A stretch of DNA of 7,387 nucleotides from an uncultured Eubacteriales bacterium (GCA_900322105.1 ONYV01000052.1:1-7387), one strand, 5' to 3'. Counted from the first letter of the stretch, positions 1 through 5,993 are shown. Program-made: numbers and translations. Notes: generated by a model not told the origin, from the letters alone.

Positions 1-489
1 TACCTTGGCATAGTCAATGAACTCCTCCATTTCGCTTTCCTTCTCCTCAGTAATGTTACCAGGAGTAGGATCGTTGCCATTCTTCACCTCATAGCGTTTT
101 GCTTTCAACGCCATGTTACAGAAACGATTTTCAAGATAACTTATCTCCGTAGGTCCGAAAGAGTTATTAGAGGTAGTAAATATGACTGCTTCTGTCCAGT
201 AATCTTTATCGGGATTTCGCTTATGCTCCATAAGGCGGAAGAGAATGCCCTCGCCGTTCTTCCTGATGCCAGCCTGTCCTATGTAAGCGATGTTTTCCCC
301 TGTGTCATCGGAAATACCAAAAAGGAAATATACACCGCTCCATTTCAGATCTTCACGGTTTTTGCATTTTTCTATTTCGGTACGAGGTATCTTATACGCA
401 ACGCCTGTCCAGTTGGCAAGAGTGCATTTGATACGTCCGCTTGCATCTCCGTCCATCAGAAAAAGGTTAATATTCTTTCCTCTTGCCAT
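1..489 (-). CDS. GIY-YIG nuclease-family protein (N-terminal 163 residues, cut by window edge)
   Basis: The reading frame is open from the ATG at 489 to the left edge with no stop, so the C-terminus is missing. The product begins MARGKNINLFLMDGDASGRI. A GIY-YIG domain starts near residue 50: GVYFLFG (52-58) supplies the GIY half and AYIGQAG (68-74) the YIG half. R85 and H89 in FRLMEHKR, and E120 in YLENRF, fit the catalytic Arg and metal-binding Glu of the fold. The family is a metal-dependent endonuclease fold used in repair, restriction and mobile introns. Proteins of this standalone type usually carry a DUF4357-like tail (recalled, not visible here), and their role is unknown. The start is supported by GGAG about 8 bases upstream and by a promoter just before it. 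It lies downstream of rpsI on the same strand, but behind a terminator, so it is a separate unit. Domain call is solid; function is open. Confidence 0.85.
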   Translation of the reverse strand, partial: MARGKNINLFLMDGDASGRIKCTLANWTGVAYKIPRTEIEKCKNREDLKWSGVYFLFGISDDTGENIAYIGQAGIRKNGEGILFRLMEHKRNPDKDYWTEAVIFTTSNNSFGPTEISYLENRFCNMALKAKRYEVKNGNDPTPGNITEEKESEMEEFIDYAKV

Positions 490-524
490 TTTTATCACTC
501 CAAACAAGGTATAGCTTTACACTA

Positions 525-554
525 ATTATAAAACGTATTTGTTGTGAAAGTCAA
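525..554 (-). promoter_or_regulatory. Sigma-A type promoter of the GIY-YIG gene
   Basis: On the minus strand, TTGACT (554-549) and TATAAT (530-525) are separated by 18 bases. The expected transcription start near 518 leaves a leader of roughly 30 bases before the ATG at 489, which carries the GGAG ribosome binding site. It sits just downstream of the rpsI terminator, so this gene need not depend on ribosomal-protein transcription. Confidence 0.75.
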
Positions 555-570
555 TTGATAAAATGTTTTT

Positions 571-611
571 CAAAAAAGTAAAAAGCCACTCATCATAACG
601 ATGAATGGCTT
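571..611 (-). terminator. Intrinsic terminator of the rplM-rpsI operon
   Basis: Arms 583-594 and 600-611 pair as AAGCCA and TCATC blocks with one C/A mismatch (589/605) and a 5-base loop (595-599). Read on the minus strand, the hairpin is followed by TTTTTACTTTTTTG, a strong U tract. It lies about 115 bases past the rpsI stop. The plus-strand side has only a weak T run, so it is read mainly as a minus-strand terminator. Confidence 0.85.
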
Positions 612-726
612 AAAATTTGTTATTTACGTGTCCGTTACCGTTTGAGATCCACCGTATTTCAGGCAAACCCAAAACGACAAAACCCGCATAAACACTGTCT
701 TTCCGATAACCGCCGAAAGGCTGTGA

Positions 727-1128
727 TTATCTCTTTGAGAACTGCGGAGCACGACGAGCAGCTTTGAGACCGTACTTCTTTCTTTCCTTCATACGAGGGT
801 CACGGGTCAGGAAGCCTGCCTTCTTGAGCTTGGGACGAAGGTTTTCGTTGTCATACTGGAGCAGCGCACGGGAAATACCGTGGCGGATCGCACCTGCCTG
901 ACCTGTTACGCCGCCGCCTGCGACCTTGCAGACAACGTCAAATGCAGCTTCTGTGCCTGTGAGAGCAAGAGGCTGACGAACGATGAGCTTGAGTGTTTCA
1001 AGACCGAAATAATCGTCAATATCTCTGTCATTGATGGTGACCTTGCCTGTACCTTTGTAAAGTCTTACTCTGGCAACAGAGCTTTTTCTTCTGCCGGTAC
1101 CGTAAAAATAGGGTGTCTTATCGTACAT
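727..1128 (-). CDS. rpsI: 30S ribosomal protein S9 (uS9)
   Basis: This 133-residue protein is full length for bacterial S9, a small-subunit head protein whose basic C-terminal tail reaches the P-site tRNA. Diagnostic segments are YGTGRRKSSVARVRL (9-23), the GGGVTGQAGAIRHGISRAL core (71-89) and the tail ending in RRAPQFSKR with the invariant terminal SKR. The start at 1128 is supported by AGGAGG (1143-1138) 9 bases upstream. It follows rplM after a 21-base gap, the conserved L13-S9 order, so the two are co-transcribed from the promoter near 1652-1680. Expression should follow growth rate as for other ribosomal proteins. No defect is seen. Confidence 0.98.
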   Translation of the reverse strand: MYDKTPYFYGTGRRKSSVARVRLYKGTGKVTINDRDIDDYFGLETLKLIVRQPLALTGTEAAFDVVCKVAGGGVTGQAGAIRHGISRALLQYDNENLRPKLKKAGFLTRDPRMKERKKYGLKAARRAPQFSKR

Positions 1129-1149
1129 AATGAAATGCCTCCTCTCTTA

Positions 1150-1575
1150 TTATTCCAGAACGATGGGCTGCTGAGCCTGATGCTTGTGTTCGCTGCCCTG
1201 ATAAGCGTGCAGTCTTGTGAGCGCCTTGCGTCCGATGGTGGTATCGGGGATCATGCCCTTAACTGCAAGCTGCAAAGCCATCTCAGGCTTTGTTCTCATC
1301 AGCTCGTCATATCTGACGGACTTCATGTGACCGATATAGCCTGTGTGATGATAGTGGAACTTCTGCTCAGCCTTTTTGCCTGTCAGAACCATTTTCTCAA
1401 CGTTGGTAACGATCACGAAATCGCCGCAGTCAACATGAGGTGTGAAGGTGGGCTTATTCTTACCGCGAAGAAGATCCGCAACCTGAACAGCAAGACGACC
1501 CAGGGACTTGCCTGTTGCGTCAACAACATACCATTTGCGTTCAACTTCGCTCGGTTTTGCCATAAAAGTTGACAT
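1150..1575 (-). CDS. rplM: 50S ribosomal protein L13 (uL13)
   Basis: This 141-residue protein matches the usual 142-145 residue size of L13, an early-assembly large-subunit protein that binds 23S rRNA. The N-terminus MSTFMAKPSEVERKWYVVDA lines up with the typical MKTFxAKPxxVxRxWYVVDA start. Other hallmarks are GKSLGRLAVQVADLLRGKNKP, HHTGYIGHMKS and the GMIPDTTIGRKALTRLHAYQGSEHKHQAQQP end. The first Met (1575) is preferred over Met5 because AGGAGG (1589-1584) lies 8 bases before it and the family starts there. It is the first gene of the rplM-rpsI pair, with its own strong promoter and a hairpin leader that may allow feedback control. Confidence 0.98.
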   Translation of the reverse strand: MSTFMAKPSEVERKWYVVDATGKSLGRLAVQVADLLRGKNKPTFTPHVDCGDFVIVTNVEKMVLTGKKAEQKFHYHHTGYIGHMKSVRYDELMRTKPEMALQLAVKGMIPDTTIGRKALTRLHAYQGSEHKHQAQQPIVLE

Positions 1576-1616
1576 AGTAATTTCCTCCTGATTTCCATAT
1601 AATTCTTCTCAGAAAC

Positions 1617-1634
1617 GCATATCTCCCGATATGC
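1617..1634 (-). promoter_or_regulatory. Leader hairpin of rplM, possible L13 autoregulatory leader
   Basis: The 5' leader (about 1645 to 1576) contains a perfect 7-bp stem, GCATATC paired with GATATGC, closing a GGGA loop on the minus strand, which fits the GNRA tetraloop pattern. It starts about 10 bases after the predicted transcription start and ends about 27 bases before the AGGAGG site. Firmicutes are known to have an L13 leader RNA family; membership here is inferred from position and hairpin only, because I cannot align to the model. Confidence 0.5.
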
Positions 1635-1651
1635 TCCAAGTCACAACATAG

Positions 1652-1701
1652 ATAATAGCACAACATCCGGCTCAAGTCAAGGCTTTTTTTGATTTTTTTA
1701 A
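1652..1701 (-). promoter_or_regulatory. rplM-rpsI promoter with A-tract UP element
   Basis: On the minus strand TTGACT (1680-1675) and TATTAT (1657-1652) are separated by an optimal 17 bases. Directly upstream of the -35 box, two runs of seven A (1699-1693 and 1690-1684) lie one helical turn apart, the arrangement expected of an UP element that binds the RNA polymerase alpha C-terminal domains. This suits a highly expressed ribosomal-protein operon. Confidence 0.8.
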
Positions 1702-1720
1702 TTTATCATCCAAACTACTT

Positions 1721-1760
1721 TTATATTCTCTTGTTTTCTTTTATATTCTCTCGTTTTCTC
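1721..1760. repeat. 20-bp tandem repeat, two copies
   Basis: Two adjacent 20-base units, 1721-1740 and 1741-1760, both read TTATATTCTCTYGTTTTCTY and differ only at two C/T positions. They lie upstream of the rplM UP element. The unit is low complexity (pyrimidine-rich), so slippage is a sufficient explanation. Confidence 0.8.
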
Positions 1761-1983
1761 ACTTTCGATTTTTATCAAACGCCGTCCGATCTGTTCAGAA
1801 TGTTTGCTCAGAGCCGCTGTTTGTTACTGCGCAGGATCATGCGGCAGTATTCATGCCCGATACGTTTTTTTCAGCGTCAGCATTCATCATGACAGACACA
1901 CAAACAGGATATACCCTGACTTTCATGCATCCTTTTGACGGAATCTTTTCACAAATTCTTTCACAAACTGCGTTTTATCCTTA

Positions 1984-2012
1984 TTGAATAATGCGCAGAG
2001 ATGTGATATAAT
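1984..2012 (+). promoter_or_regulatory. birA promoter
   Basis: TTGAAT (1984-1989) and a perfect TATAAT (2007-2012) are separated by 17 bases, with an extended -10 TG at 2004-2005. Expected start of transcription is near 2019, giving a leader of about 50 bases. The ribosome binding site is the moderate GGAAGTG (2055-2061), 7 bases before the ATG at 2069. No inverted-repeat biotin operator of the TTGTTAAC type is seen over the promoter. Confidence 0.75.
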
Positions 2013-2068
2013 CAGCATATATTCTATTTGACCCTGCTACAATAAAAACGAATCGGAAGTGAAAACCT

Positions 2069-3037
2069 ATGAGATCCACCATCTTGTCTATGCTCCAACG
2101 ATCTGACAAACACCTGTCCGGAGAAATCATCAGCGAAAAATTAGGCATCACCAGAAGCGCCGTCTGGAAACACATCAAGAGTCTGAAAAATGAAGGTTAT
2201 GAGATCGATTCTGTCAGGAATCGGGGCTATAAGCTCATCAGCGCGCCAAGCCTGCTAAATGAGGATCGGCTGCAAAGTCTTGTCGATACCTCACTCATCG
2301 GAAAAGAGATCAAGGTCTTGAAAACGGTCGATTCCACCAACGAAGAGATCAAGCGTCTGGCACGCAGCGGCGCTGAAAACGGGCTGGTCGTCGCTGCGGA
2401 ATGTCAAAGCGCAGGAAAGGGACGTTTCAGCCGTCAGTGGAGTTCGGGAGTGGACGGCGGACTGTATTTTTCTGTCCTGCTGCGTCCTGAACTGCCGCCG
2501 TCAGATATCGCCGCCATCACCTTAGCGGTCGGATACGCTGTGTGTCTGGCGATCATCGACTACACAAAGCTCCCTGCTCAGATCAAGTGGCCGAACGACA
2601 TCATCATCGGCAGAAAGAAGGTCTGCGGCATCCTGACGGAAATGGCTGCCCAGAGCGATCGGGTCGATCACCTCATCATCGGCATCGGCATCAACGTCAA
2701 CAACCCATCTTTTTCGGCAGAGCTGAAAGAAAAAGCTACTTCTCTCTTTCTTGAGTCCGGCTCACGGCTGGATCGGAATGCATTTTTAGCGTGTGTGCTG
2801 AATCATCTGGATACAGCGCTGCAAAACTACTTCCTGAGCCTGTCCATTGATGGCATCGAGCATTTCAAGTCCCTTTGCGCCACCCTTGAACGTCAGGTCA
2901 CGGTACAGCGCGGCGGTCAGCAGATCACAGGCACTGCCTTTGACGTTTCTCCTTCGGGTGAACTGCTCATCCGCACCGCCGAGGGTCAGGAGATCGCCGT
3001 CAATTCAGGAGAAGTCACCGTTCAGGGCATCTACTGA
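2069..3037 (+). CDS. birA: Bifunctional biotin-[acetyl-CoA-carboxylase] ligase / biotin operon repressor
   Basis: This 322-residue protein has the full BirA layout. Residues about 3-57 form a winged helix-turn-helix (LSGEIISEKLGITRSAVWKHI), so it should bind DNA. Residues about 80-250 form the ligase core, which makes biotinyl-5'-AMP and transfers biotin to a lysine of carboxylase carrier subunits. Visible motifs are STN (89-91), QSAGKGRFSR (113-122, the adenylate/biotin loop, GRGRRGR in E. coli), KWPND (173-177), K184 before CGILTE, and GIGINVN (205-211). Residues about 272-321 are the C-terminal SH3-like domain. Length equals that of E. coli BirA (321). Transcribed alone from its own promoter and ended by the hairpin at 3104-3150. 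No biotin synthesis gene is next to it, so its repressor targets lie elsewhere. Confidence 0.95.
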   Translation: MRSTILSMLQRSDKHLSGEIISEKLGITRSAVWKHIKSLKNEGYEIDSVRNRGYKLISAPSLLNEDRLQSLVDTSLIGKEIKVLKTVDSTNEEIKRLARSGAENGLVVAAECQSAGKGRFSRQWSSGVDGGLYFSVLLRPELPPSDIAAITLAVGYAVCLAIIDYTKLPAQIKWPNDIIIGRKKVCGILTEMAAQSDRVDHLIIGIGINVNNPSFSAELKEKATSLFLESGSRLDRNAFLACVLNHLDTALQNYFLSLSIDGIEHFKSLCATLERQVTVQRGGQQITGTAFDVSPSGELLIRTAEGQEIAVNSGEVTVQGIY

Positions 3038-3103
3038 GCCTGAGCTTTGTCAGGACTTTGTCCGGCTTCATCCGTTTGCCATAAGTTCAAACAAAATAAG
3101 ATC

Positions 3104-3150
3104 AGCGCACAAGAAGTGTATTTTTACCATACACTCCTTGTGCGCTTTTT
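3104..3150 (+). terminator. birA terminator, probably bidirectional
   Basis: A long hairpin pairs AGCGCACAAG (3104-3113) with CTTGTGCGCT (3137-3146), then AGTGTAT (3115-3121) with ATACACT (3129-3135). There is one internal A/C mismatch and a 7-base loop; a run of five T ends at 3150. It lies between the convergent stops of birA (3037) and the vWA gene (3171). On the minus strand the hairpin follows the vWA stop by about 25 bases and is trailed by ATCTTATTTTG, so it probably ends that transcript too, less strongly. Confidence 0.9.
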
Positions 3151-3170
3151 CGGTTCAATATCAGACTTCC

Positions 3171-4991
3171 TCAGTGTGAAACGGCATACTGTCGGATGAT
3201 ATCAAAGTGACTGAACGGCTCGGGCTCGTCGATCTTCAGCGTGTTCATCAGCTCGGAGGTCATGTTCAGCAGCTGCGTTTTGGTCATGCTGCCCTTATAC
3301 TTGGAATCCTTCACCATCAGACCGAAGGATGCCATCAGGGACACGGCAGGGATGTTTTTGTTTTCCGATTCGCTCAGCTCTTTCAGCGTAACGGATCTTG
3401 TCATCACCAGATTTTCACCCTCGGGGGATTTGTAATGCACTTCGACAAAAGCGATCTCATCGCCGCCGTTTTCTGCCATGACGCTTACATAGCGGCTCTT
3501 ATGCTGCTTTTGCGCCTTGCCTCGTTTCAGCTCGATCACCGCCGCCACATTATGCTCCGACCCGATCCCGTCCGCTGCCTTTTCGGTATCGTGAAATTCC
3601 TGCTGCGTCAGCTTCCGCACGTCATACCCCAGCAGGCGGTACTCACTGACAAAGGCAGGGTTCAGCTCCACCGAGATCTTCACATCCTTTGCGATGGTGA
3701 TGAGGTTCGAGATGAGCTTGTCAGAGAGGTTGTCCAGAATGTCCGCAGGATTGGAAACAAAGGTGTAGTTGCCGTTGCCGTTGCGGGCAAGGGCTTCCAT
3801 CTTATTATCCTTGAAATTATTCTCGCCGTAGCCGACAATGGAAAGATAGATCCCTGTTTCTCTCTTTTTGAGAATAAACTCTTCCAGTCCGCCTTCACTG
3901 GTGATGCCGAAGTTGAAATCGCCGTCCGTAAAAATAAACACACGGTTGTTGGCGTTTTCGTCATAGGTTTCCTGCAAAAATTCATACGCATCACTCAATC
4001 CCTGACTGCCGTAGGTGCAGCCGCCGATCCCGTCAACTGCCAGAATTGCGTCCACACATTTGTCGGAATTGCTGCATTCAAGCTGCTTTACGACCGTTGT
4101 TGTCCGATCGCTGTAGGAAATGATCGACAGGGTGTCGCCTGCTTTCAGCTTGCTGATGATCGCCGCCATCGACATCTGCGTTAAGATCCACTCATCTTCC
4201 ATACTGCCCGAAACGTCCACCAACAGCACTAAATTCTGACGGCAGTTTTTATTCGCCTTTTTGCCCTTGAAGCCCAAAAACAGCAGTTCCTTTTCTTTGT
4301 CCCAGGAACAAACGCCGCTTTCTGCGCTGATGGAGAACAGTTCATCATTTTTCGGCGCAGGCAGATCATACTGATAGGAATTGATGATCTCTTCTATGCG
4401 CACAAAAGAGGTGTCGATCGTCTGATGCCGTGCGATCTTGCTGCGAAGATACGTCCATGATGCCGTGTTCACATTGGCTGAAAAGATCGCCTGCGCATTG
4501 TCCAGCGGACTTTGCAGCTCGTTTTCGCGCGCAGTATGAGTTTCCGCCGTATTCATCGGTTCAAACGGCTCGGATGACGGCATAGGCTCGGGGGAAGGCA
4601 TCGCCATTCCCATCGGCGCAGCGCCTGCCATCGCCGTTTCCATCGGCATTGCCGACGCACGCATCAACGGCATACATTCATCCGCTGCCAGACCGTCTTC
4701 CACTTCCTCCACAGGAGCGGTAAACGTTCTCGCCACACCCCTGCCGACAGCGTTTGCATTCTTTCCCGAAAAGAACCCCGGAGCGCCGCCGCTGAAATCA
4801 GAATTACGGTAAAATGTCCAGTTTGCCTTGTAGGGAACGGAATCATCCTTTCTGATATCCGCTTTGAAACAGCTTTTGCAGAGTTTTTTGACCTGAGCGT
4901 CACTAAAGCCCAGCTTCGTGTAAAACTCCTTCATCTCCTCAAACTGTTTTCCGTTCATACGGTAATGATCGCTTTTCTTAAACCCGAACAT
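3171..4991 (-). CDS. YfbK-like von Willebrand factor A domain protein with Cys/Met-rich N-terminal extension
   Basis: This 606-residue protein has three recognisable parts after an unusual head. Residues about 169-243 (FSANVNTASWTYLRSKIARH... VRIEEIINSYQYD) match the vWF_A N-terminal domain found before the vWA domain in E. coli YfbK. Residues about 253-425 are the vWA domain with a complete metal-ion-dependent adhesion site: DVSGS (D259, S261, S263), T326 in GGCTYG and TDGD (D356). Residues about 430-600 match the YfbK C-terminal domain (DUF3520 type), with AKDVKISVELNPAFVSEYRLLGYD. Unlike the lipoprotein YfbK, there is no signal peptide or membrane segment, so it is probably cytosolic. Residues 1-168 hold a CxxC (C38, C41) and a Met/Pro-rich linker (107-146). 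Start at 4991 has GGAGG 8 bases upstream. No MoxR ATPase or sigma factor gene is adjacent. Binding partner is unknown. Confidence 0.85.
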   Translation of the reverse strand: MFGFKKSDHYRMNGKQFEEMKEFYTKLGFSDAQVKKLCKSCFKADIRKDDSVPYKANWTFYRNSDFSGGAPGFFSGKNANAVGRGVARTFTAPVEEVEDGLAADECMPLMRASAMPMETAMAGAAPMGMAMPSPEPMPSSEPFEPMNTAETHTARENELQSPLDNAQAIFSANVNTASWTYLRSKIARHQTIDTSFVRIEEIINSYQYDLPAPKNDELFSISAESGVCSWDKEKELLFLGFKGKKANKNCRQNLVLLVDVSGSMEDEWILTQMSMAAIISKLKAGDTLSIISYSDRTTTVVKQLECSNSDKCVDAILAVDGIGGCTYGSQGLSDAYEFLQETYDENANNRVFIFTDGDFNFGITSEGGLEEFILKKRETGIYLSIVGYGENNFKDNKMEALARNGNGNYTFVSNPADILDNLSDKLISNLITIAKDVKISVELNPAFVSEYRLLGYDVRKLTQQEFHDTEKAADGIGSEHNVAAVIELKRGKAQKQHKSRYVSVMAENGGDEIAFVEVHYKSPEGENLVMTRSVTLKELSESENKNIPAVSLMASFGLMVKDSKYKGSMTKTQLLNMTSELMNTLKIDEPEPFSHFDIIRQYAVSH

Positions 4992-5024
4992 TGCGCTGCC
5001 TCCATTTCAACTGTATTTGAGATA

Positions 5025-5053
5025 ATTTTACCATAATCCTCCTGGGCTGTAAA
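5025..5053 (-). promoter_or_regulatory. Probable promoter of the vWA gene
   Basis: On the minus strand TTTACA (5053-5048) and TAAAAT (5030-5025) are separated by 17 bases. The implied start near 5018 gives a short leader with GGAGG before the ATG at 4991. Both boxes differ from consensus by one base. It lies downstream of the ECF S terminator, which supports a separate transcript. Confidence 0.6.
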
Positions 5054-5198
5054 TAGAATTTTATCTATCTTTTCCGTCTGAACCTCTCTGTTTTCTGACT
5101 TTTTGGTATGTATGCCGCCGTGTTCGGAGAACGTCTGAGAGCCTGATAAACATCTCAGCGCCGCATGGCACAGAGATACAACAAGTTCTGATGTTGCT

Positions 5199-5237
5199 AA
5201 AAAACGCAGAAAAGACAGCTGCGTCTTCTCTGCGTTT
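5199..5237 (-). terminator. Terminator of the ECF S-component gene
   Basis: AAACGCAGA (5202-5210) pairs with TCTGCGTTT (5229-5237) and AAGAC (5212-5216) with GTCTT (5223-5227), with one A/C mismatch and a 6-base AGCTGC loop. On the minus strand the hairpin ends in six T (5204-5199). It lies about 25 bases past the stop at 5263, so transcription should end before the vWA gene. The remaining bases to 5053 hold only a weak 6-bp inverted repeat (CTGAGA 5135-5140 with TCTCAG 5153-5158). Confidence 0.88.
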
Positions 5238-5262
5238 CTTGATTTTGAAATATTCGTTTTTT

Positions 5263-5799
5263 TCAAGCCGTTTTCTTTTTTTCACCTGACAGCAAAAAGC
5301 GCTTTTTGAAGCCTGCCTTGTCCAGCGAAAGTCCCAAAAACAGGAACAGCGCAGCGCTGGCGACAGATTGCAGCGCATTGGTCGGAATGTCGATCAATGC
5401 AGCGCCCCAGTCACCGTACAGAATCACTGCGGCAAGGTAATAACCGCCGATACAGATCACTGCGGCAGGTATCACAGCAAACATATTCCGCTTGCATACG
5501 ATCGCTGTATTTCTGTGCGTAAAGGCGATCACGCTCAGCGCTTTGATGATGACCGTCGGCAAGATCCACATCGGATATCCCGACAGATAATCCGACAAAC
5601 CTGCTCCAATCGCACCCGACAGCATTGCATAGGGCATTGGCAGAAGGGCGGACGCTAAATAGATCACGCCGTCACCGACATGGATATACCCCTGATGCGT
5701 CGGGATCTTGACAAAAGCCGTCAGCACATAGACCATAGCCGCAAAGATCGCCGTCAGCACCAGATAGCGCAGGTGCTCACTTCTTTTCTTTCGTTCCAT
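5263..5799 (-). CDS. ECF transporter S component (substrate-specific membrane subunit), substrate unknown
   Basis: This 178-residue integral membrane protein fits the size of ECF S components, which bind a vitamin or similar micronutrient and pair with a shared EcfT-EcfA-EcfA' energising module. The first hydrophobic helix (about 11-30, LVLTAIFAAMVYVLTAF) carries the small-residue Ala pattern used to contact EcfT. The stretch YIHVGDGVIYLASALLPMPYAMLSGAIGAGLSDYLSG (38-74) is typical of the DUF1393/QueT/riboflavin-type S group, possibly the TIGR04002 set. About five to six membrane helices are visible, with a basic C-terminal tail. BioY hallmarks are not seen, so a biotin role is not supported despite birA nearby. 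No EcfT or EcfA gene is adjacent, as in group II systems. The ATG at 5799 has AAGGAGG 8 bases upstream. It has its own promoter and terminator. Confidence 0.85.
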   Translation of the reverse strand: MERKKRSEHLRYLVLTAIFAAMVYVLTAFVKIPTHQGYIHVGDGVIYLASALLPMPYAMLSGAIGAGLSDYLSGYPMWILPTVIIKALSVIAFTHRNTAIVCKRNMFAVIPAAVICIGGYYLAAVILYGDWGAALIDIPTNALQSVASAALFLFLGLSLDKAGFKKRFLLSGEKKKTA

Positions 5800-5832
5800 C
5801 CTTTTTTCCTCCTTGATGAAGTATCGATGAAA

Positions 5833-5851
5833 AGCAGGTTTAATGCCTACT
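5833..5851 (-). promoter_or_regulatory. Small leader hairpin of the ECF S gene
   Basis: Minus-strand AGTAGG (5851-5846) pairs with CCTGCT (5838-5833), including one G-T pair, around a 7-base loop, followed by TTTTC. It sits in a leader of about 58 bases, between the predicted start near 5857 and the ribosome binding site at about 5808-5814. It is too short for most vitamin riboswitches and lacks the conserved preQ1-I bases. It may only be a chance stem. Confidence 0.3.
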
Positions 5852-5863
5852 AATCATATATGC

Positions 5864-5891
5864 ATTATACACCATTTAGTGTCGTTGTCAA
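5864..5891 (-). promoter_or_regulatory. Promoter of the ECF S gene
   Basis: Both boxes are perfect on the minus strand: TTGACA (5891-5886) and TATAAT (5869-5864), with a 16-base spacer. Two features suggest regulation rather than constant expression. An imperfect palindrome, ACAC-N6-GTGT (5869-5882), fills the spacer. An 8-bp box overlapping the -35 side recurs inverted next to the ribosome binding site. Confidence 0.85.
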
Positions 5892-5934
5892 TACTTCAAA
5901 CTAAAAATCAACCGTAAAACAAACGAAAGCAGTC

Positions 5935-5993
5935 AAAAAACGGCGTCATCCTTCGTGCCGCTGCGCTCAGAATGGTCAGAAAGCTCCGCCGCT
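5935..5993 (-). terminator. Possible terminator/palindromic element after the CDF gene
   Basis: Minus-strand AGCGGCG (5993-5987) can pair with CGCCGTT (5945-5939, one G-T pair), enclosing an inner stem CATTC (5974-5970) with GGATG (5951-5947). The outer stem is followed by a T run (5940-5935). It begins about 25 bases past the CDF stop at 6019. The large inner loop makes it a weak terminator. It also resembles part of the 84-85 bp repeats at the right edge. Confidence 0.4.

Larger units (their letters stand above)
1681..2068. other. Divergent non-coding region between rplM and birA
   Basis: No convincing gene is seen in these 388 bases. The left end carries the A tracts that serve the rplM promoter and a two-copy 20-bp T-rich tandem repeat (1721-1760). 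The right end carries the birA promoter. Between them are a short direct repeat of CTTTTCACAAA and CTTTCACAAA (1945-1955, 1958-1967) and weak palindromes such as CTGCGCAG. The longest open frame (67 codons from 1689) starts inside the T tracts and has low-complexity F/S/R content with no ribosome binding site. Confidence 0.6.

Noticed and set aside
223..525. 100-residue plus-strand open frame (and an overlapping one at 290-514)
   Set aside because: It lies opposite the GIY-YIG gene, which has clear family motifs, promoter and ribosome binding site.
880..1572. 230-residue plus-strand open frame
   Set aside because: It is antisense to rpsI and rplM, is Cys-rich with no family resemblance, and has no ribosome binding site.
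1795..1870. Small RNA or tRNA-like gene in the rplM-birA gap
   Set aside because: Only a 5-bp GCCGC/GCGGC pairing with a long loop is seen; there is no cloverleaf, promoter or terminator.
3207..4184. 325-residue plus-strand open frame
   Set aside because: It is antisense to the vWA gene; its composition (HLQRV, RHRRHRH) is typical of a reversed coding strand.
4955..5378. Minus-strand frames of 103 and 105 residues between the ECF S and vWA genes
   Set aside because: They run through the ECF S terminator hairpin and overlap both real genes; no family features or ribosome binding site.
5800..5860. preQ1 or other vitamin riboswitch before the ECF S gene
   Set aside because: The leader is only about 58 bases, and the small stem lacks the conserved preQ1-I core and A-rich tail.
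5881..5925. BirA operator upstream of the ECF S gene
   Set aside because: TTGTCAAT and ATCAACCG only loosely resemble the TTGTTAAC/GTTAACAA half-sites and are not a proper inverted pair.
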